Below are positions 4,848 through 8,982 of a DNA stretch of 8,982 nt, piece by piece. Each line of letters starts with the position of its first letter. The stretch's first letter is position 1. The position numbers and the translations under genes were made by a program. Origin of the DNA: COE1 sp964387365 (GTDB lineage Bacteria; Bacillota; Clostridia; Lachnospirales; Lachnospiraceae); assembly GCA_964387365.1 (NCBI GenBank), contig CAYLWP010000109.1, positions 1 through 8,982 on the forward strand, read 5' to 3'. The notes under the pieces are model-generated. The model had not been told where the DNA came from and made no database searches. It saw nothing but the letters and a program-made list of their open reading frames with translations.

Positions 4848-6310
4848 GCCTGTCATGGACAGATTATGACGGGGAATTGCATGAAACAGATAAAATTGAC
4901 TGGGGCACTTTAAAGAGCAACGGATATCAGTTCCAAATCGGAGATTATTTTTCTGCCGCTGACACAGAACTTTTTGATGCAAACAACAATCCGGTGTTTA
5001 ACTTCTCCATATCCATGTCCGTAGCCGCAGAAGCAACAACAGCAGATATTATACAGGCAATCAACAATACTCATATGAGTAATAACGCAAGTGTCGATAT
5101 GAACGGACGTTTCGAAGATAATTCCGGCAATGCTGTTTCTAAACCGGATGTTGGTGTCGGAGCCTCTATTAATTATGCAGCAGCATATGCAGCTCGAGAC
5201 AACGCCGATACCGTCGTCGGAGAAACAGGATATGATTTTAACAACGGTTCTGATGCCTTTATCGAACCAATTGCCTTAGCTGCAAACGGAAGTAATATCG
5301 AAAACATACCTGCCGCTAACACTACCGATGTATCTGTCGCAAAAAACAATACCGATACGTGGAGCTTCAAGTTCAACATGGAGTCCATCGGTGAAGTAAC
5401 TGCAACATCCAGTTATATTCATTATTACTCTTACGACCAGGACTCTGAGGATTACAAGTTATGGTGGGACTATAATTATCGACACCAAAAGAGCATGATA
5501 ACCAAATCTTCCGATGAATTGGGTGGCGGAACCCTAGGTTCTGTCATGGCTGCACTGACCGGAGATAATACTACTGCTACTCCCGGTCTGTTAAACAAAA
5601 ACGAAGGTGGTTTCAGTGACCGTGGTGGTTATATTTCATTAAATTTCGACCTTACCGCAACAAATGCATTTGCCTATGCCGGAACCAATAGTTCTACTGA
5701 TGTCGGAGCTCTTTATCTTTTTATTGATGTAGACAATACTGATACGGAGCAGACTATACTTGACAAAATAAACAATGCGCTGAATCCGAATACTATTTTG
5801 GATTTATATGTTACCAAATCTGCTGCCAACAGCTCAGAGCAAACAGTTTGGAAATCTAACGCATTTCATGTTCAGGTTGATCGCAACACTTATCGTATTG
5901 ATACCTTCTATGACAATATTCACATGAATATTCATGCAGGTGCAACAACCAAAGATAAAATCTATATGAACTATAAATGCTTACGAATCGAGTCACTCGG
6001 ATTAGAAAAGACAAATGTTTTATCTGCCGATAATGCAACAAATGCTATTAACGAGATTGCCGCTGCACTTCAGACTGTCAACGAACAGCGTTCCAAATTC
6101 GGAGCTTACCAGAACCGCATGGAGCATGCCTATGCGATAGATATGAATACTGCAGAGAATACACAGGCTGCCGAAGCTCAGATTCGCGATACCGATATGG
6201 CGGGCGAGATGGTTCGGTACTCCAATTTACAGATTCTGCAACAGGCAGGTCAGTCCATGTTGACACAATCCTCTCAATCTACACAAGGTGTATTGAGTTT
6301 AATTGCATAA
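4826..6310 (+). CDS. flagellin, central and C-terminal fragment (frame -1)
   Basis: This frame is open from 4802 and holds about 494 residues from TTG at 4826. There is no ribosome binding site at that TTG, so independent translation is unlikely. The first 380 or so residues are the variable, surface-exposed domain. It contains two similar Flagellin_IN-like modules, one with TTADIIQAINN (71-81) and one with TEQTILDKINN (307-317). The last 110 residues are the conserved D1/D0 end: EQRSKFGAYQNRMEHA (420-435), AEAQIRDTDMAGEMVRYS (449-466) and QGVLSLIA at the C-terminus, against the more common LSLL ending. No HExxH zinc motif is present, so it is not a flagellinolysin. Confidence 0.82.
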   Translation: MANEQGVSLSWTDYDGELHETDKIDWGTLKSNGYQFQIGDYFSAADTELFDANNNPVFNFSISMSVAAEATTADIIQAINNTHMSNNASVDMNGRFEDNSGNAVSKPDVGVGASINYAAAYAARDNADTVVGETGYDFNNGSDAFIEPIALAANGSNIENIPAANTTDVSVAKNNTDTWSFKFNMESIGEVTATSSYIHYYSYDQDSEDYKLWWDYNYRHQKSMITKSSDELGGGTLGSVMAALTGDNTTATPGLLNKNEGGFSDRGGYISLNFDLTATNAFAYAGTNSSTDVGALYLFIDVDNTDTEQTILDKINNALNPNTILDLYVTKSAANSSEQTVWKSNAFHVQVDRNTYRIDTFYDNIHMNIHAGATTKDKIYMNYKCLRIESLGLEKTNVLSADNATNAINEIAAALQTVNEQRSKFGAYQNRMEHAYAIDMNTAENTQAAEAQIRDTDMAGEMVRYSNLQILQQAGQSMLTQSSQSTQGVLSLIA

Positions 6311-6318
6311 GGAAAATG

Positions 6319-6353
6319 ATATCGCCGACTTACTTTAAGTCGGCGGTATTTTT
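6319..6353 (+). terminator. rho-independent terminator of the large flagellin gene
   Basis: A 14-bp stem (arms 6319-6332 and 6336-6349, ten perfect GC-rich inner pairs, one G-U) with a 3-nt loop CTT runs into five T (6349-6353). It begins 8 nt after the flagellin stop codon. Confidence 0.93.
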
Positions 6354-6370
6354 ATATAGTCATCTTACTT

Positions 6371-6413
6371 CGTGAAGTTTTCTTGCAAAACAGCATTTTT
6401 TATATATTTCACG
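6371..6413. repeat. nested inverted repeats upstream of the glycosyltransferase gene
   Basis: The outer arms CGTGAA (6371-6376) and TTCACG (6408-6413) enclose an inner hairpin GTTTT-CTTGC-AAAAC (6377-6391). It lies between the flagellin terminator and the candidate promoter at 6424. It could be an operator or the remains of a repeat; the arms are short and may be chance. Confidence 0.3.
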
Positions 6414-6423
6414 CACAATTTAA

Positions 6424-6452
6424 TTGACATAACATTCTTTTTCAAGTAGCAT
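6424..6452 (+). promoter_or_regulatory. candidate promoter of the glycosyltransferase gene
   Basis: A perfect TTGACA (6424-6429) is followed after 17 bp by TAGCAT (6447-6452), which matches the -10 consensus at four of six positions. It would start transcription near 6459, about 44 nt before the gene. The strong terminator at 6319-6353 means the gene needs a promoter of its own. Confidence 0.5.
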
Positions 6453-6502
6453 ATTTATATGTAGTCTTGCTTGTATAGCAATTAGTGTAAGGGGGAACAT
6501 AC

Positions 6503-7579
6503 ATGTCAAAGATACCTATTTCCGTGTGTATCATTGCCAAAAATGAAGAAAAGTACATTGAAGATTGTCTGAAACACTTAAAAAAATATAATTGGGAAAT
6601 CATTGTGACCGATACTGGTTCCACAGACAGGACAAAGGAAATTGCCTTAAAATATGCCGATAAGGTGGTTGATTTTACATGGATTAACGATTTTAGCGCA
6701 GCGAAAAATTATTGTGCTGCCCAAGCTGCAAATGACTGGATACTCTCCATCGACTGCGATGAATACGTAACAGGCACAGATATTAATGCACTGGCAAAAT
6801 TGACAGAGCAATATCCCAAGCATCTGGGTGTTCTTAGGATGAAAAACATTCTGGTCAGCGAAAACGGAGAAAAGGGGTATCTTACTGACGACTACCCAAG
6901 ACTTTACAACAGAAAGTATTACGCTTTTTATTTTCCGATTCATGAACAGCTTCTCCCTAAGCACAACCCACAAACAGAAAACGCCCTAGATTCTTTTCTT
7001 ATGCCTATGGAAGCCATTCATCACGGTTACGCAATCAGCGGTGAAGAAAAAAAGAAAAAGCAGGAACGAAATCTAAGCTTACTATACGAAAGTCTTCACA
7101 ACAACAGTGGTCTGAATGAAGACTATATCTATTTCCAGATAGGACAATCTGAATTCGTACTGGAACATTATGACAAGGCTATCGAAGCATTTGAAAAAGC
7201 ATTACAGGGTATTAACGCCATTCAATATGCATATACACAGGAAACCATTATGGCTCTGGCTAAGGTATATGCTGCCTGTGACAGAACGCAGGATGCACTT
7301 CGTCTCCTTGAACAATATGCACCGCAATGCAAAACTGCACGATATACCTTTACCCACGCAAACATTCTCTTGCAGAGTGAACAGATTCTAAAAGCATTGG
7401 TTCTGTATCTCCAGACAGTTACCATGAAGGATGCAGATACCCTTGGCGAAAATCTCATGTTCTGTTATGGAAAAATTATTAAGATATATAATGCCATGGG
7501 CGAAACCGAATCTGCCAAGATGTTTCAGGACAAATATGATGCTCTCAAGGCTGAGGCAGAGCGTATTATTCATTCGTAA
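6503..7579 (+). CDS. GT2-family glycosyltransferase with TPR-like C-terminal repeats; probable flagellin glycosyltransferase
   Basis: This is a cytoplasmic 358-residue protein without membrane segments. Residues 1-175 are a GT-A fold: SVCIIAKNEEKYIEDCL (7-23), DTGSTD (37-42), FSAAKNY (64-70) and the DxD-type metal and nucleotide-sugar site DCDE (84-87). The acceptor-side IHEQL is at 146-150. After a basic linker (EEKKKKQER, 181-189) come about four TPR-like helical pairs (207-234, 244-274, 279-306, 315-348), which often bind protein acceptors. SunS-like and flagellin-modifying enzymes share this layout. It lies between two flagellin genes, as the flagellin glycosyltransferase of Clostridioides difficile lies beside fliC, so O-glycosylation of flagellin Ser/Thr is the likely job. 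Sugar and acceptor are not readable from the sequence. The start follows AAGGGGG 7 nt upstream. Confidence 0.85.
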   Translation: MSKIPISVCIIAKNEEKYIEDCLKHLKKYNWEIIVTDTGSTDRTKEIALKYADKVVDFTWINDFSAAKNYCAAQAANDWILSIDCDEYVTGTDINALAKLTEQYPKHLGVLRMKNILVSENGEKGYLTDDYPRLYNRKYYAFYFPIHEQLLPKHNPQTENALDSFLMPMEAIHHGYAISGEEKKKKQERNLSLLYESLHNNSGLNEDYIYFQIGQSEFVLEHYDKAIEAFEKALQGINAIQYAYTQETIMALAKVYAACDRTQDALRLLEQYAPQCKTARYTFTHANILLQSEQILKALVLYLQTVTMKDADTLGENLMFCYGKIIKIYNAMGETESAKMFQDKYDALKAEAERIIHS

Positions 7580-7590
7580 TGTAACGAAAC

Positions 7591-7608
7591 GTGCGCCGCT
7601 AGGCGCAC
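7591..7608. other. GC-rich hairpin downstream of the glycosyltransferase gene
   Basis: GTGCGCC (7591-7597) and GGCGCAC (7602-7608) form a perfect 7-bp stem with loop GCTA. No U-tract follows directly, but the stronger terminator stem starts 6 nt later, so the two may act in tandem on the rightward transcript or protect its 3' end. Confidence 0.6.
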
Positions 7609-7613
7609 TCTGT

Positions 7614-7646
7614 AAAAAGGGCTACCGCCGAAGCGATAGCCCTTTT
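7614..7646. terminator. bidirectional terminator between convergent glycosyltransferase and flagellin genes
   Basis: On the minus strand the stem pairs 14 bp (arms 7633-7646 and 7615-7628, with one U-G) and closes on a C(UUCG)G tetraloop, one of the most stable RNA loops. It ends in five T (7614-7618). On the plus strand the same element gives a 10-bp stem, a C/A mismatch and three more pairs, followed by four T. It therefore serves the leftward flagellin best and the glycosyltransferase as well. Confidence 0.9.
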
Positions 7647-7693
7647 CATTATGGTAGGAATTACATTCCTTATGTACTTCCGTATGAACCTAA

Positions 7694-8982
7694 TTAGCCA
7701 AGTAAGCTGAGTACTCCCTGGTTAGCCTGGTTAGACTGTGCAAGCATAGACTGACCTGCCTGAGAAAGGATGTTAGCGTTAGAGTACTTAACCATTTCAG
7801 ATGCCATATCTGTATCACGAATCTGGCTCTCTGCTGCTGTTGTATTCTCAACAACGTTATCGAGGTTCTTGATTGTGTGCTCTAATCTGTTCTGAACTGC
7901 ACCAAGCTCTGATCTCTGAGCAGAAACCTTAGCGATTGCATCAGCGATAGCGTCGATAGCGTATGTAGCAGAAGCACCTGTACTATCCTTAACGTTAAGA
8001 CCCTTAACGCCAAGACCTGCTGCGTTCATTGCATCGATATTAACAGTAATCTTATTTGTCATATCTGCATCTGCACCAACATGTAAACTGAAGCTTAATC
8101 CTTCTTTTCTATCTACCTCGCCCTTGGTAATTGTGAATGTAACATTACCATTTGCATCGCCTGCTGTAGGAGCTGTTCCCATTGTAGCTGCTTTATCTGC
8201 ACCAACGCTGCTTGCAAGCTTCAATTCATCAGAAATCTTCTTATAAGCTGTTTCCGCTGTAATAACATTATCCTTGAGGTCATCAATACCATCATTAGCT
8301 ACACCAGACTTTGCAGCATCATCATTCATAACATTATATGTCTTTCCGTTATAAATAACAGTACTTCCTGTCTTTACTAAATCCTGGATGCTAGCAATCT
8401 TTAACTGATTCTTATCTGCATTCTCTGTTGCGGCGTTATCAATTACAGTGTACTGTGTACCGTCAACAGTGATTAATTCGCCTGCTGTCGCACTACCAAT
8501 AGATCCTGTAACATCAGCAGCAGCTGTTGTACCAATTGTATACTCAGTGCCACCAATCTTAACAGTATCGCCAATGTTCAGCTCTTTCATAACAAATGTC
8601 GCTGTTGTAGCATTCTGTGTTAACTTTCCTTCGATACCTGCATCATGAGCATCAACAGTAACAGTCTTTGTATCTGCATTACCCTTTAACAGATATGTCT
8701 CATTGAACTTTGTTGTTTCAGCAACACGATCGATTTCAGTTGTTAACTGATCGATTTCGTCCTGAATTGTCTGACGGTCAGATAAAGAGTTTGTTCCGTT
8801 AGAAGCCTTAACTGCTAACTCGTTCATTCTCTGTAACATATCATGAACTTCAGTCAGAGCACCTTCAGCTGTCTGTACTGCAGAGATACCGTCCTCAGCG
8901 TTGAGAGAAGCCTGTGAAAGACCTCTAATCTGCTTTCTCATCTTTTCAGAAATAGAAAGTCCTGCTGCATCGTCAGCTGCAC
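7694..8982 (-). CDS. flagellin, canonical type (5' end outside the window)
   Basis: This is the filament subunit, exported through the flagellar apparatus. The 428 visible residues run from within the N-terminal D0/D1 region (ADDAAGLSISEKMRKQIRGL) to the C-terminal QGVLSLLG. By comparison with the other flagellin about 38 residues are missing, giving a full length near 466. The D1 helix LQRMNELAVKASNGTNS and the C-terminal AESQIRDTDMASEMVKYSN are canonical. The variable domain (about 8200-8690) is Ala/Thr/Asp-rich and Cys-free. It contains three copies of a short motif of pattern G-x-x-[VI]-x3-G-[TK]-x-Y-[TN]-[IV]. An ATG at 8941 is internal, not the start. Its intact frame and canonical ends suggest this is the main filament protein if the other gene is truly broken. 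Its promoter lies outside the window. Confidence 0.95.
   Translation of the reverse strand, partial: AADDAAGLSISEKMRKQIRGLSQASLNAEDGISAVQTAEGALTEVHDMLQRMNELAVKASNGTNSLSDRQTIQDEIDQLTTEIDRVAETTKFNETYLLKGNADTKTVTVDAHDAGIEGKLTQNATTATFVMKELNIGDTVKIGGTEYTIGTTAAADVTGSIGSATAGELITVDGTQYTVIDNAATENADKNQLKIASIQDLVKTGSTVIYNGKTYNVMNDDAAKSGVANDGIDDLKDNVITAETAYKKISDELKLASSVGADKAATMGTAPTAGDANGNVTFTITKGEVDRKEGLSFSLHVGADADMTNKITVNIDAMNAAGLGVKGLNVKDSTGASATYAIDAIADAIAKVSAQRSELGAVQNRLEHTIKNLDNVVENTTAAESQIRDTDMASEMVKYSNANILSQAGQSMLAQSNQANQGVLSLLG

Larger units (their letters stand above)
4278..6310 (+). pseudogene. large flagellin gene interrupted by one frameshift
   Basis: Two reading frames together encode one flagellin. 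The first has the conserved N-terminal end and the second the conserved C-terminal end, with no other stop between. Frame 0 runs to TAA at 4845-4847. The continuing frame is shifted by -1 and is open from 4802. Adding one T to the T4 run at 4824-4827 makes the junction read NGMRFLANEQGVSLSW and yields 677 uninterrupted residues. So the simplest history is loss of one T, either real or a sequencing error. The central domain (about residues 135-570) is much longer than usual. Aromatic clusters such as KLWWDYNY and one Cys (about residue 568) are unusual for flagellin. Promoter, ribosome binding site and terminator all look intact, so the break may be recent, artefactual or reversible. Confidence 0.8.

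Noticed and set aside
4826..6310. Flagellinolysin (protease flagellin)
   Set aside because: No HExxH zinc motif is present anywhere in the large variable domain.
1..8982. CRISPR arrays, tRNA or rRNA genes, insertion sequences
   Set aside because: No regularly spaced direct repeats, cloverleaf-like RNA gene sequence or transposase-like coding sequence was seen.

Overview
The window looks like a flagellar late-gene locus from a Gram-positive Firmicute of the Lachnospiraceae type (Roseburia, Agathobacter or Butyrivibrio-like). The reasons are the gene order flaG-fliD-fliS-fliT-like, two flagellins of clostridial type ending in QGVLSLxx, strong AGGAGG-type ribosome binding sites, vegetative-type promoters, moderate-to-low GC content and rho-independent terminators after most transcription units. 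The genus cannot be fixed from this sequence alone.

Layout. Positions 48-3220 hold one leftward operon, flaG, fliD, fliS and a FliT/FlgN-like chaperone gene. It starts at a good sigma-A promoter (3192-3220) and ends at a 13-bp stem terminator (48-84). Its products build and serve the filament: FliD is the cap, FliS the flagellin chaperone, the FliT-like protein probably the cap-protein chaperone, and FlaG a filament-associated regulator. Positions 3219-4051 hold a leftward two-gene toxin-antitoxin module, a RelB/DinJ-family antitoxin followed by a PIN-domain (COG1569-type) toxin. It has its own promoter, a likely autoregulatory dyad and its own terminator, and the terminator's U-tract overlaps the -35 box of the flaG promoter.

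Positions 4097-6353 hold a rightward flagellin gene with its own promoter, a roughly 100-nt leader rich in GGA motifs, and a strong terminator. Its reading frame is broken once, at a T4 run near 4824-4827. Adding one T gives an intact 677-residue flagellin with an unusually large, aromatic-rich central domain. Positions 6424-7579 hold a rightward GT2-family glycosyltransferase fused to TPR-like repeats, well placed to glycosylate flagellin. Positions 7614-7646 carry a UUCG-capped terminator shared by this gene and a second, leftward, canonical flagellin (7694 to the right edge). That second flagellin lacks its first roughly 38 codons because the window ends.

The genes form a filament assembly, capping and modification unit with an inserted toxin-antitoxin module. 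I found no clearly new system. The observations most worth checking are the broken large flagellin, the toxin-antitoxin module wedged between flaG and flagellin with a similar dyad next to the flagellin promoter, and the filament-modifying glycosyltransferase between two inverted flagellin paralogues.
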